NCBI RefSeq assembly: GCF_050942425.1
Contig: NZ_CP192063.1
Span: forward strand, 9,052,001-9,116,000
DNA length: 64,000 bases
From: Actinoallomurus sp050942425
Lineage (GTDB): Bacteria > Actinomycetota > Actinomycetes > Streptosporangiales > Streptosporangiaceae
Reading direction: 5' to 3'
This document shows, piece after piece, positions 40,862-49,920 of this stretch. Every line of letters begins with the position of its first letter. The stretch's first letter is position 1. The notes under the pieces were generated by a model. The model had not been told where the DNA came from. It did not search any database and saw only the letters and a list, made by a program, of their open reading frames with translations. Both the position numbers and the translations under genes were made by a program.

Positions 40862-43800
40862 ATGACCGGCACATGGGAGCCCGCGAACCAACTCGAGCAG
40901 CAGCTGCGCGACGCCCTAGGCGACGGCGACCAGAACGCCTACTTCAAGCTGCTGAGCGTGGCGGAACTCGTCCTTCCGCTGCCACAGGTCGAACCGGACC
41001 CCGGACAGCCGGCGTTCACGTGGCCGACCAGCACGCACGAGGGTCGCACCCACATACTCGCCTACACGTCGGTCGAGGCAGCGCGCGCCTGCCTCGGCCC
41101 CGGCTACGAGCACTTCGTCCGAATGCCGCTGGCGGAAATGGCGAACACCTGGCCGGACAGCGACTGGTGGCTCGCGGTCAACTCCGGGCTGCCGATCGAG
41201 GGGTACCTGCCCGCCTGGTTCGTCGGACAGCTCACCGCGAACCTCCCGCCCGCCCAGGAGGCGCCGCCCGCCCCGGAAACCGGTCCCGCCGGCCAGCCGC
41301 CGACGGAGCAGGAGGCGCCTCACGGGACGCACACCGCACCGACCGGGCATGAGGCGATCCACGACTCGTCCGCCGGGCAGGAGATCACTCACGACGCGCA
41401 GGCCGACCAGGAGACGCCGTACGGCTCGCAAGCCGAGCAGACGCCCTTTGGTGCACAGGCCGAGCAGACGCCCTTTGGCACGCAGGCTGAGCAGGGAACG
41501 CCCTACGGCGCGCAAGCCGAACAGACACCCTTTGGTGCGCAGGCCGAGCAGGGGACGCCCTACGGCGCGCAAGCCGGCCAGGAGATGACGTACGGCGCGG
41601 CGGCCGAGCAGGAGGCGACTCACGGGCAGGCCACGCCCACCGGGCAGTACACCGGCGAAGCGGCACCGGACCACGGGTCGCTGTCGTTCCCACCGGTATC
41701 GGAGACGTCACTCCCGCCCGTACCACCGGCCGAACCGTCCGCTCTGGAGTCGGGTGCCGTTCCACCGTGGCCCGGAGACGCCTCGGCGCCTCCCGCGGAC
41801 GCGCATCCTCCGCTGGGCGGACCGGCCCCCGCGCCTTTCGGGGACGCGCACCCTCCGGCCCCGGGCGGACCCACCCCGGCACCTCTCGGGGACACGCATC
41901 CTCCGGCCCCGGGCGGACCGGCTCCCACTCCTTTCGGGGACACGCACCCTTCTGCGGCGGGTGAACCCACCCCGACTCCATTCGAAGACGCACACCCGCC
42001 GGTCCAAGGTGAACCGGCCCCGGCTCCTTTCGGGGACGCGCACTCGCCGGTCCGGGGCGAACCCGGCCCGGCATCTCTCGGGGACACGCACTCTCCGGTC
42101 CGAGGCGAACCGGCCCCGGCTCCTTTCGCGGACGCGCACCCTCCGGCCCCGGGCGAACCCGGCCCGGCGCCTCTCGGCGACACGCACTCTCCGGTCCAGG
42201 GCGAACCCGCCCCGACGCCCCTCGAAGACGCACACCCGCCGGCTTCGGGCGAACCGGCCCCGGCACCCGTCACCGACACCGCGCCCTTCCCCGGCCTCGC
42301 GTTCCCCACTCCGCCGCCGCAGGGTCCCCCGCCCGCGTCCGGCCCGTACCCGGCCCCGCCGGCCTGGGAGGAGTCGTTCGGCGAGACGACGATCGCGGAC
42401 GCGCCGACCGCGGAGGCGTTCGCCCGAGAGGCGTCGATCAGGGAGCAGCAGTCCGGCGGAAGGCCGGCCGAAGAGCCGACCGGAGGCGCACCGACCGCAG
42501 AGCCGGCCGACGACAGGCCGGCCTGGGGCGGACCGACTGCCGACTCGGCCGGCGGCAGGCCGACCGCGGAGCCGACCGGGAACGCGCCGACCAAGGGGTC
42601 GGCCGACGACAGGCTGGACGCGGGCGCGCCGGCCGCAGAGTCAGCCGGCGGCAGGCCGACCGAGGAGTCGGCCGGGGGCGCGCCCGACGGATGGACACCG
42701 GCCGGAGAGGCACCGCCGTACCCCTCGTTCTCCACCGCCGGCGCGGTGCCGCCCGCCCCGGCGGAGGGCACCCCACCGGTGGCGGCGACCGCCCCCATGC
42801 CGATCGTCTCCGACGACGAACCGATGCCCCCGGGACCCGGCCAGGCGGACGTCGGCCCCACGTCCTCCCCGGCCGACGCACCCACGCCGGGCGAGCCGCG
42901 GCCGGTCTCCTCCGACGCGCCCCTCACGCCACACTTCACGCCGGACGCCGACTTCATCCCCCTGGACGAAGAAGAACGCCTGCTCTACGACGCCGCCTCG
43001 CGCGACGACCGCGAGGGACTCCTGCGGACGCTCCTGGGCGCAAGCCAGATCTGGGTACCCATGGTCGAGGGCGGCGACCTCATGCTGGGCCCCGGGCGTC
43101 CCGGTTTCCAGTGGTACACCCGGGAGTCCGGCGGACGGACCGTCGTGCCGCTGTTCACCGGGCCGAGCCGGATGCGCGAAGCGATGGGCGGCCACCCGTT
43201 CATCCTGTCCGACCTGACGAAGATCCTGCGGTACTGGCCGGACCCGGCGTGGGACCTCGTCATGAACGACGGCTCCGCGATCGGCGTCACGATCCCCGGG
43301 GACCACATCACGGCGATGTCGCGCCGCGTCGACGACGAGGCCGCCGAACGCCTGGCAAGCGACTTCCCCGCACAGAACGACGCCGAACGGCGCCTGTTCG
43401 AGGCTCGGCACGATCCGGACGAGTTCCTGCAGGCGCTGCTCGAGGCCTCGGTCTTCCTGCCGGTCTGGAGCCGTACGCCGCCGACCGTGCAGACGCCGCC
43501 GAGCGACCCGGCGTTCCCCTGGGCGGAGGTGTCCGTCCGGGGCCGCGCGTCGGTGCTCGCGTTCACCTCCTTCGACTGGATGAAGGAAGCGGTCGGCACC
43601 ACCGGGTTCGTCATGCCGACCTTCGCCGACCTCCTCACCGCATGGCAGGAGTCGAGCTGGGACGTCTCGGTGAACCCCGGAACCCCGATCGAGATCGCGT
43701 TGTCCGGCGAGCGGATCCACGCGATCGCCACCTCGCTCGCGAACCGCGCCGCCACTCCGACCGCGCCGTCCTCCGCGTTGGCGGCCCCCGGCAACCTCAC

Positions 43801-44890
43801 TCAGAGCGGCTCCGCCGAACCTCACCAGCCCCCCGCCGGGCCACCGCCGGAGCCGATCGCGGCCCCGGGGTCGCTCGCGGCACCCACGGCCCCGCCGCTG
43901 CCGCAGCCGGCGCCGGGCCCGGCCGGTATCCCGGTCCCGGCGGAAGCGGCACCGTCGGCCGCCCGACCAGGACCGGCACAGATTCCGGCAAGCATGCCGG
44001 TCCCGACGCCGACCGCACCATCGGGCGCCGAACCCGGACCGGCACAGATCCCAGCGACCATCTCGCTCCCGACGCCGACCGCCGAACCGGGACCGGCACA
44101 GGCCCCGGCGAACATCCCGGTCCCGACGCCGACCGCACCATCGGGCGCCGAACCCGGACCGGCACAGGCCCCGGCGAGCACCCCGGTCCCGACGCCGACC
44201 GCACCGCCGACCGCCGAACCCGGACCGGCACAGATCCCGGCGAGCATCTCGCTCCCGACGGCGACCGCACCGCCGGCTGCCGAGCCGGAGTCGGCACAGG
44301 CGCCGACCGGGGTCCAGGTCCCGGCCGAGATGATGCCGCCGACCGCTGCCCGGCTTGAACCCCAGGCCGTGGTCGCCGATCAGGCTGAGCCGCGCACCCC
44401 CGCCGACGGGGCGTTCACGATCATGCAGAAGGTGCTGGTCCACGACCAGGTCCCCTGGTACCTCGACAAGGCGTATGACCGGGTCGCCGGATTCGTGCAC
44501 CGCGTCCAGGACGTCATCGACCTGAACACGCCGCAGCGGCTCTACGAGTGCCTGGGCCTGACCCGCGACGGGTCGCCCTTCACGGTCGACGACCGGGAGG
44601 TGTACGTCATCCGCTGGGCGGCGTACCGCGCCGGGCTCTACCGCACGCCGTTCGGCGGCACGAACGAGGACGCCGTCAAGGAATGGGGCGAGGACGGCTG
44701 GGTGGTGGAGCCGCCCCCGTTCACGGGCGACGGCTTCGCCCCTGGCAGCGCGGGCAGCATCCCGGAGTACAAGGCTGAAAGTTTCAGGCTCCCGCACAGC
44801 TCGGAGATGTACGTCATCAGCAGCGACGGGTCCGAACGGTTCGTCGCCAGGTACGACGCGGATCGGCTCGTGTGGGAGAAGGACAATTGA
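40862..44890 (+). CDS. Giant SseB-domain protein with Pro-rich repeats and a distinct C-terminal domain
   Basis: 1342 residues; ATG 40862 follows GGGGGG at the right spacing. An SseB N-terminal-type domain occurs at about 10-120 (LRDALGDGDQNAYFKLLS...LPAWFV). Two more follow at about 695-810 (EERLLYDAASRDDREGLLRTLL) and 830-960 (EARHDPDEFLQALLEASVFLPVW). Between and after them are long repeat regions: Gln/Ala/Gly-rich (AEQTPFGAQ), 18-20-residue units of the form PAPxGDxHxPxxGEP, Gly/Ala/Pro/Thr segments and PAQIPAxxxxPTPTAP units. The last 155 residues are a different globular domain (VPWYLDKAYDRVAGFVHRV, WAAYRAGLYRTPFGG, MYVISSDGSERFVARYD) that I do not recognise. No signal peptide is visible. 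The downstream gene starts inside its stop codon. Confidence 0.75.
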   Translation: MTGTWEPANQLEQQLRDALGDGDQNAYFKLLSVAELVLPLPQVEPDPGQPAFTWPTSTHEGRTHILAYTSVEAARACLGPGYEHFVRMPLAEMANTWPDSDWWLAVNSGLPIEGYLPAWFVGQLTANLPPAQEAPPAPETGPAGQPPTEQEAPHGTHTAPTGHEAIHDSSAGQEITHDAQADQETPYGSQAEQTPFGAQAEQTPFGTQAEQGTPYGAQAEQTPFGAQAEQGTPYGAQAGQEMTYGAAAEQEATHGQATPTGQYTGEAAPDHGSLSFPPVSETSLPPVPPAEPSALESGAVPPWPGDASAPPADAHPPLGGPAPAPFGDAHPPAPGGPTPAPLGDTHPPAPGGPAPTPFGDTHPSAAGEPTPTPFEDAHPPVQGEPAPAPFGDAHSPVRGEPGPASLGDTHSPVRGEPAPAPFADAHPPAPGEPGPAPLGDTHSPVQGEPAPTPLEDAHPPASGEPAPAPVTDTAPFPGLAFPTPPPQGPPPASGPYPAPPAWEESFGETTIADAPTAEAFAREASIREQQSGGRPAEEPTGGAPTAEPADDRPAWGGPTADSAGGRPTAEPTGNAPTKGSADDRLDAGAPAAESAGGRPTEESAGGAPDGWTPAGEAPPYPSFSTAGAVPPAPAEGTPPVAATAPMPIVSDDEPMPPGPGQADVGPTSSPADAPTPGEPRPVSSDAPLTPHFTPDADFIPLDEEERLLYDAASRDDREGLLRTLLGASQIWVPMVEGGDLMLGPGRPGFQWYTRESGGRTVVPLFTGPSRMREAMGGHPFILSDLTKILRYWPDPAWDLVMNDGSAIGVTIPGDHITAMSRRVDDEAAERLASDFPAQNDAERRLFEARHDPDEFLQALLEASVFLPVWSRTPPTVQTPPSDPAFPWAEVSVRGRASVLAFTSFDWMKEAVGTTGFVMPTFADLLTAWQESSWDVSVNPGTPIEIALSGERIHAIATSLANRAATPTAPSSALAAPGNLTQSGSAEPHQPPAGPPPEPIAAPGSLAAPTAPPLPQPAPGPAGIPVPAEAAPSAARPGPAQIPASMPVPTPTAPSGAEPGPAQIPATISLPTPTAEPGPAQAPANIPVPTPTAPSGAEPGPAQAPASTPVPTPTAPPTAEPGPAQIPASISLPTATAPPAAEPESAQAPTGVQVPAEMMPPTAARLEPQAVVADQAEPRTPADGAFTIMQKVLVHDQVPWYLDKAYDRVAGFVHRVQDVIDLNTPQRLYECLGLTRDGSPFTVDDREVYVIRWAAYRAGLYRTPFGGTNEDAVKEWGEDGWVVEPPPFTGDGFAPGSAGSIPEYKAESFRLPHSSEMYVISSDGSERFVARYDADRLVWEKDN
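41405..44340 (+). repeat. In-frame repeat regions in the SseB-domain gene
   Basis: Several arrays lie here: GCGCAAGCCGAGCAGACGCC-type units (about 41405-41590), nine to ten units of about 57-60 bp encoding PAPxGDxHxPxxGEP (about 41830-42260), Gly/Ala/Thr units (42440-42690) and PAQIPAxxxxPTPTAP units (43970-44300). The conserved SseB domains lie between the arrays. Confidence 0.85.
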
Positions 44891-45255
44891 TCAGAGACGG
44901 CTACGTCGCTCGTTGGCAGGGCACCGACTATGACGCGGTGCCCGGAGTCGACGGTGAGGTCCGGCTGTACTCCACCGTGCCGGTGGACGGCTTCACCGAG
45001 GTACGGCCCGACCGGTTCCTACTGGTCGTCCGCGAGGACCAGGTCGGCGGCCTGCGCTACGTCCGGACCCGCTGTACCTGGCGCGGCGAGCCGTTCGTCG
45101 TCATCGGCGAGCATGAGGGCTGGGTACGCGTCGAGTACAGCGGCGGTCGCGCGCCCGTTGCCGCAGCCCTCGAGCTCGAACGCGTGGACATCGGCGTCTA
45201 TCAGGCCTGGGTGTCCCAGGACGAGATCACTGGGCTTCACCAAGAGCTCATCTAG
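44887..45255 (+). CDS. Small protein overlapping the end of the SseB-domain gene
   Basis: 122 residues. TTG at 44887 overlaps the upstream stop (TTGA), so translation is coupled. The protein is beta-rich (GYVARWQGTDYDAVPGVDGEVRLYS, TRCTWRGEPFVVIGEHEGWVRVEYSGG) and soluble, with no signal or helix. Proteins of this shape recur next to actinobacterial polymorphic-toxin or secretion-related genes, so an immunity-like or chaperone-like partner for the upstream C-terminal domain is possible. That is an inference from gene arrangement; the family is not recognised with certainty. Confidence 0.65.
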   Translation: MIRDGYVARWQGTDYDAVPGVDGEVRLYSTVPVDGFTEVRPDRFLLVVREDQVGGLRYVRTRCTWRGEPFVVIGEHEGWVRVEYSGGRAPVAAALELERVDIGVYQAWVSQDEITGLHQELI

Positions 45256-45330
45256 AGGTTGCTGCGATATAACTCCGTTAGCACGGTTGATTGATCGGCT
45301 TTCACGTGATCGCATGATTCATACCTGACT

Positions 45331-45348
45331 CCCCGGGGTAAGCCGGGG
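45331..45348 (+). promoter_or_regulatory. Short hairpin in the leader of the next gene
   Basis: CCCCGG-GGTAAG-CCGGGG sits 37 bases before the GTG of the surface protein gene. The 129-bp gap is otherwise AT-richer than its surroundings and probably contains the promoter. Confidence 0.35.
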
Positions 45349-45384
45349 TGATGTCTTTACGGTGCGATGGGGAGGTTGTGAGCA

Positions 45385-46413
45385 GTGCTCGCACGATCGG
45401 CACGAAACCCGCTGGTCATCGTTCTCGGCGCAGGGATCGTCCTGATCGTCGGCAACTCTCCCCCAGCCCTGGCATCCGGTGATACCAGCAAATCGGCGAC
45501 ACCTTCGAGCGGGACGAGCAAGTCTTCATCTCCCTCCACGTCGGCGTCACCGACGAAGAGCTCGACGGACACCCCTACTCCCACGCCGACGCCGGATCCG
45601 ACTATGTCGGTATCCGTGCTGAACGCTCCTAGTTCGGCGAAGTCGGGCGGAAGCTACGCCCTGGACGTGCTGGTGTCGCCAAAGGGGGGCACGGTTACCG
45701 GCGCGGTGCTCACGGTGGACAGCAACCAGGCCACCGTTACCTGCAACGTCACGCACGACCGCGCTTACAGGATCGGGTCGCTTACATACTCCCGGCATGT
45801 GGCGATCACGGTCTCCGTACCGAGCAGTTTCACCAAGGGCACCGTCACCGTAAGGGCTTATGTCGCCTCCACCAACGCGAAGGAAGCGAGCGGGGCAGGG
45901 AGCTTCACGGTGACGAAGCCGACGCCGTCGAAGTCGTCGACGCCGAAGCCCTCGCACTCGAGCGGATCCGGGTCAGGGTCCGGGTCGGGCAGTGGGTCAG
46001 GGTCCGGGAGCGGGAGTGGCTCAGGGGCGTCGACGCCGACGGGGAACCTGAACTCCGGCAGCGGGGCGACGAACGGCGCGAACACGTCGCCGTCGGTCGC
46101 CGCGCAGCAGAACCCGGCGCTGCCGAACATCGGGCAGGGCCAGAACAACACTCAGGCGCAGGATCCGGCCACGGCGCCGATGCAGAACGCCGGCAACTCG
46201 CAGTCGATGCAGAACGCCGCCGACGGGCCGGACGAGCTGACGTTCGACAAGCTGGCCAGCACGCAGGCGGCCTGGCTCGCCGCGCTGCTGGTGGCGTTCG
46301 GGCTACTGCTGACGCAGGTGCGGCTCGGCAAGGCGAACACCAAGGACGCCAACGCCGCCGCCAAGGCGAAGGGCGCTCACCGTAAGGTTCGCGGCCCCCG
46401 CCGCGCGCGCTGA
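45385..46413 (+). CDS. Cell-surface protein with Ser/Gly linker and C-terminal membrane helix
   Basis: 342 residues from GTG 45385, preceded by GGGGAGG. A signal peptide (LARSARNPLVIVLGAGIVLIVGNSPPALA) leads to a Ser/Thr/Pro linker, then an Ig-like beta domain (about 75-175: VSVLNAPSSAKSGGSYALDVLVSP...VTVRAYVAST). A Gly/Ser dipeptide run (GSGSGSG, about 195-215), a Gln/Asn-rich part and a membrane helix near 290-310 (TQAAWLAALLVAFGLLLTQV) follow, with a basic cytoplasmic tail. It is a wall-spanning exposed protein of unknown role. Confidence 0.75.
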   Translation: MLARSARNPLVIVLGAGIVLIVGNSPPALASGDTSKSATPSSGTSKSSSPSTSASPTKSSTDTPTPTPTPDPTMSVSVLNAPSSAKSGGSYALDVLVSPKGGTVTGAVLTVDSNQATVTCNVTHDRAYRIGSLTYSRHVAITVSVPSSFTKGTVTVRAYVASTNAKEASGAGSFTVTKPTPSKSSTPKPSHSSGSGSGSGSGSGSGSGSGSGSGASTPTGNLNSGSGATNGANTSPSVAAQQNPALPNIGQGQNNTQAQDPATAPMQNAGNSQSMQNAADGPDELTFDKLASTQAAWLAALLVAFGLLLTQVRLGKANTKDANAAAKAKGAHRKVRGPRRAR

Positions 46414-46429
46414 CGGTCTTCGCATAACG

Positions 46430-46473
46430 AACGGCCCCCGCTCCCGACGACAGCGTCGGGACCGGGGGCCGTT
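46430..46473. terminator. Terminator between convergent genes
   Basis: AACGGCCCCCG (46430-46440) pairs with CGGGGGCCGTT (46463-46473), with an inner CCCGACG/CGTCGGG stem. TTT follows on the plus strand. Confidence 0.9.
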
Positions 46474-46790
46474 TCGCGCACGAAGTGCTGTCGGACCGCG
46501 CATCCGTCCTGGTCGTCAATGGAGTTACGGGCCATTCGTGTGCGGGCGGGACCGGGTATCGCCGCGCGGCCGCCAAAAAACGGAGACGCGTCCCCGGCCG
46601 TACGGAAGAAGGCGGGCTGGTACGCCCCTGGCGCGACGATCCACCGGAAGACTCGACCGTAAGACCCGCGGGCAGGGCCGTCGCCCACGCTAACGCGTCC
46701 GCGGCCGGCCGTACGGCCCGGTCCCGGCCGGAGCCGCCGCCCGGCTACCGCACGAGAGGCTCACCTCGCACGCCCGGGCACCGCCTGAGG
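46474..46790. other. Gene-free stretch downstream of convergent genes
   Basis: About 317 bases rich in CCGTACGG-type palindromic words. I see no supported reading frame, RNA or repeat array. Confidence 0.4.
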
Positions 46791-48029
46791 TCACCGGTCG
46801 TCGGTGAGACGGGTGGCCTGGGCGTTCAGGTAACGCTGCTGGGGAAGACTGGTCGTGCGCCGGGCCGCCGCCGCGTAGGCCGTACGGGCCGCTGCGGGAT
46901 GTCCCGCCATCTCCAGCAGGTGGGCGCGGACCGCGGTCGGGCGGTGGTCCGCCGGGAGCCGGTCCTCCTGTTCCAGCCGGGTGAGCAGGTCGAGGGCCTC
47001 TCGTGGGCCGCGGGCCATGGCGACGGCGACGACGTGGTTCAGCCGCACGACCGGGTTGTCGCGGATCCGCAGCAGCAGTTCGTACAGCGCGAGGATCTGC
47101 GGCCAGTCGGTCGTCGCGGCGTCCAGTGCCTCGTCGTGCAGTGCGGCGATCGCCGCCTGGAGCTGGTACGGGCCGGGCGGCCCGTGGGAGAGCGCCCGGG
47201 TGATGAGCGCGACGCCCTCGGCGATGAGGTCGGCGTTCCAGAGCGTGCGGTCCTGTTCGGCCATGGGGATCAACGCGCCGTCCGGTCCGGTGCGCGCGGT
47301 GCGGCGTGCGTCGGAGAGCAGCATGAGCGCGAGCAGACCCGTCACCTCGCCGTCGTCGGGCAGCAGCCGGTGGGCGAGGCGGGTGAGCCGGATCGCCTCG
47401 GCCGCCAGGTCCGCCCGCTGCAGGTCCGGGCCCGCGGTGACGGCGTAGCCCTCCGTGAAGACGAGATAGAGGACGTGGAGGACGGCGCCCAGCCGGTCGG
47501 CGCGGTCGGCGGCGCTCGGCGGCGCGAAGGGCAGGCCGCTGTCCCTGATGCGCTGCTTGGCGCGGGTGATGCGCCGGGTCATGGTCGCCTCCGGCACGAG
47601 GAACGCGCGGGCGATCTCCGCGGTGCTCAGGCCGCCGACCGCCCGCAGCGTGAGCGCGATCTGCGCGGCGGGCGACAGCGCGGGATGGCAGCAGAGGAAG
47701 AGCAGGGTGAGCGTGTCGTCCGCGTCGGCGGGCCGGTCCGCAGCGGGCGCGAGCCATCGGTCGGGCGGGATCGACCGGGCGACGAGGTCCTCGCGGCGGC
47801 GTCGCGCCTGTTCGCCGCGGAGCAGGTCGGTCAGCCGGCGTGCGGCGACGGTGATCAGCCACGCCCGCGGGTCGTCGGGGAGACCGTCCTTCGGCCACTG
47901 GGCGGAGGCGGCGAGGAGCGCCTCCTGCACGGCGTCCTCGGCCGCGTCGAAGTGGCCGTAGCGGCGGACGACCGCGCCGAGGACCTGCGGCGCGAGGCGG
48001 CGCATCAGGTCCTCGGTGCCCTCGGTCAT
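46791..48029 (-). CDS. ECF42-type RNA polymerase sigma factor with TPR-like C-terminal extension
   Basis: 412 residues. Region 2 (about 10-75: VVRRYGHFDAAEDAVQEALLAA, LITVAARRLTDLLR) and region 4 (about 115-165: AQIALTLRAVGGLSTAEIARAFLVPEATMTRRITRAKQRIR) are followed by a 240-residue helical extension (LYLVFTEGYAV, AAEAIRLTRLAHRLLPDDGEV, YQLQAAIAALHDEA). That is the ECF42 architecture. It follows the YCII/DGPF gene by four bases, the standard ECF42 partner; there is no anti-sigma factor, and the extension is believed to control activity in this group. Confidence 0.92.
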   Translation of the reverse strand: MTEGTEDLMRRLAPQVLGAVVRRYGHFDAAEDAVQEALLAASAQWPKDGLPDDPRAWLITVAARRLTDLLRGEQARRRREDLVARSIPPDRWLAPAADRPADADDTLTLLFLCCHPALSPAAQIALTLRAVGGLSTAEIARAFLVPEATMTRRITRAKQRIRDSGLPFAPPSAADRADRLGAVLHVLYLVFTEGYAVTAGPDLQRADLAAEAIRLTRLAHRLLPDDGEVTGLLALMLLSDARRTARTGPDGALIPMAEQDRTLWNADLIAEGVALITRALSHGPPGPYQLQAAIAALHDEALDAATTDWPQILALYELLLRIRDNPVVRLNHVVAVAMARGPREALDLLTRLEQEDRLPADHRPTAVRAHLLEMAGHPAAARTAYAAAARRTTSLPQQRYLNAQATRLTDDR

Positions 48030-48033
48030 GGGT

Positions 48034-48459
48034 TCACAGGTCCAGCTCCGCCGCCGAGCCGACGATCGGCCTGATGTCCACGTGCCACTCGTTGTCGAGG
48101 ACGGCGTTCTCCGGATGGGGGGTGTCCGCCAGGCGGGCGGCGATCTCGGTCGCCCGGTCGAAGCTCGCGCAGTCGACGATCGTGTACCCGGCGAGGACCT
48201 CCTGGGTCTCCGCGTACGGGCCGTCGGTGGCCACGGGGACGCCGTCGCGGAGGCTGATCCGCCGGGCGTGCACGGGGGCGGTCAGACCCTGGGCGTCGAC
48301 GAACTCTCCGGACTCGACCAGGTCGTTGTTCCACTTCCCCATGAACCCGTGCAGCGCCGCGACGTCCTCCGGCGACCAGGCCGGCCGGTCGCCGGCCGCC
48401 GTCCCGCTGAGGACGTCATAGTCGCGCTGTGATCCGTAAATCAAGATCATGTACTTCAC
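48034..48459 (-). CDS. YCII/DGPF-domain protein, partner of the ECF42 sigma factor
   Basis: 141 residues: KYMILIYGSQ at the start, the DGPYAETQE signature (DGPF-type) near residue 80, and GYTIVDCASFDRATEIAARL. YCII folds are small dimeric ferredoxin-like proteins. In ECF42 pairs they are both the typical neighbour and a regulon member. It is first in the two-gene unit with the sigma factor. Confidence 0.9.
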   Translation of the reverse strand: MKYMILIYGSQRDYDVLSGTAAGDRPAWSPEDVAALHGFMGKWNNDLVESGEFVDAQGLTAPVHARRISLRDGVPVATDGPYAETQEVLAGYTIVDCASFDRATEIAARLADTPHPENAVLDNEWHVDIRPIVGSAAELDL

Positions 48460-48612
48460 GATCTCTCCTCTCCGCCGGCACCCGTTCCGGTGCCTCTCAC
48501 CCGGGACGTCGGAGCCGGGGGCACGACCCGGACACGTCTCCGGGACGAAGTTCGCGGATTCGCTGAGGCCACCGTACGGACTCGGCCGCGACCTGGGGAA
48601 GCGCCCCCCAGC

Positions 48613-49920
48613 TCAGTCCGTCAGCCAGTTGCCGTGGAAGCCCGCCGGCACGCGGCGCGGCAGGCGTACGGAGGCGGCGAACTCCAGCTCGGCGGCGTCG
48701 AGGACGAGCAGTTCCGAGCCGTCGCCGGCGCGGTCGGTGACGATCGACAGCAGCCATCCGGCGTCTTCGGCGCGGGCGTCGGCCGCGGGGACGAACACCG
48801 CCTCGCCGGGAGACTTCCCCAGGTCCCGTACGCGGGCGCCGCCGTCGCGGGTGTCGTACTTGACGATCGCGTCGCCGATGACGGTGTAGAGGAAGCGGCT
48901 TCCCCTGCCGAGCCGGTCGTCGTTGAGGGTGGGGAACTCGACGTCGCGGTCGTCGAGCGGCTCCTCCTTGACCGCGCCGGTCGCCGGGTCCAGCGTCCAC
49001 CGGTACAGGGACGCGCCTCCGCTCGCGGCCGCGGCGGCGGCCGGGTCGGGCGTGCCGCCGATGCTCCTCCAGAGACCGGTGAAACCGGCGCGGGTGTAGC
49101 GGACGGCGTCGAGTGTGATGCGGCCCTGGGCGTCCTCGGAGGCGTTGCCGACGTGGAAGACGTAGCAGGGGTCGATGGGGTACCAGCGGGTCTCGCCGCC
49201 GTCCCGCGGCATCACCCCGAGCCGTGCGCCGTACGCGTCGTCCCAGCGGTACGGCATACCGGATCCGAGGAGCTCCCGGTCGAACACCACCGGCAGGTCC
49301 AGCCAGATCACGTGGTGCTCGGTGATCGTGAAGTCGTGGATCATCGTCGGTCCCGGGACGTCCACGACCCGGCTCTCCACCAGCTCGCCCGCTGCCGAGA
49401 GGCGGTGGTAGGTGAGGTACGGGGGGCCGAAGCCATAGCCGAAGAAGTGCAGTTCGCCGGTGACCGGGTCGGTCTTCGGGTGCGCGGTCATGGCGGTCGT
49501 CAGCCGGCCGCCGAAGTCGTACGGCCCGACGGTGTCCAGCTCGGGCGTCATCTCGTACGGCAGGCCGGTCTCGACGAGGGCGAAGATGCGGCCCGCGTGC
49601 CGGATGACGCTCGTGTTCGCCGGTGTCGCGGTCAGGTCGACCCCCTCCGGGCCGACGAACGGCGCGCCGTCCAGCTCGCGGGTCCGGACCCAGCGGTTGC
49701 GGTACCACTCGGCGCGGCCGTCGCGGAGCCGGACGCCGTGGAGCATGCCGGCTCCGGCGAACCAGTGGCCGGGGTCCCGGCCGGGGAGGGGGTTGGGGCC
49801 GTTGCGGAAGTAGCGGCCGGTCAGCTCGGGGGGCAGGGTGCCGGTGACGGCCAGGTCGACGGCGTCGATCTCGTCGGGGACCGGGGCCTTCAGGCCGGTG
49901 AGGTAGTCGGGGAGGTTCAT
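48613..49920 (-). CDS. Carotenoid cleavage oxygenase (RPE65/CCD family)
   Basis: 435 residues; the ATG at 49920 overlaps the stop of the upstream gene. The seven-bladed fold and the four iron-binding histidines can be placed: TAHPKTD, TMIHDFTI, YVFHVGNA and the C-terminal GFHGNWL. RYFRNGPNP and HWFAGAGMLHGV are the usual N-terminal signatures. These cytoplasmic enzymes split a double bond of carotenoids or stilbene-like compounds with O2. The coupled membrane protein and the divergent PadR regulator suggest an inducible unit; no carotenoid biosynthesis genes are in this window. Confidence 0.92.
   Translation of the reverse strand: MNLPDYLTGLKAPVPDEIDAVDLAVTGTLPPELTGRYFRNGPNPLPGRDPGHWFAGAGMLHGVRLRDGRAEWYRNRWVRTRELDGAPFVGPEGVDLTATPANTSVIRHAGRIFALVETGLPYEMTPELDTVGPYDFGGRLTTAMTAHPKTDPVTGELHFFGYGFGPPYLTYHRLSAAGELVESRVVDVPGPTMIHDFTITEHHVIWLDLPVVFDRELLGSGMPYRWDDAYGARLGVMPRDGGETRWYPIDPCYVFHVGNASEDAQGRITLDAVRYTRAGFTGLWRSIGGTPDPAAAAAASGGASLYRWTLDPATGAVKEEPLDDRDVEFPTLNDDRLGRGSRFLYTVIGDAIVKYDTRDGGARVRDLGKSPGEAVFVPAADARAEDAGWLLSIVTDRAGDGSELLVLDAAELEFAASVRLPRRVPAGFHGNWLTD

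Noticed and set aside
41405..42260. CRISPR-like appearance of regularly spaced repeats
   Set aside because: Units are contiguous, in frame and encode Pro/Gly-rich protein; no unique spacers or cas genes.
45256..45384. Possible c-di-AMP (ydaO-type) riboswitch before the surface protein gene
   Set aside because: Only one short CCCCGG hairpin and a GGGGTGAT word are present; the paired core of that class cannot be drawn in the available 129 bases.
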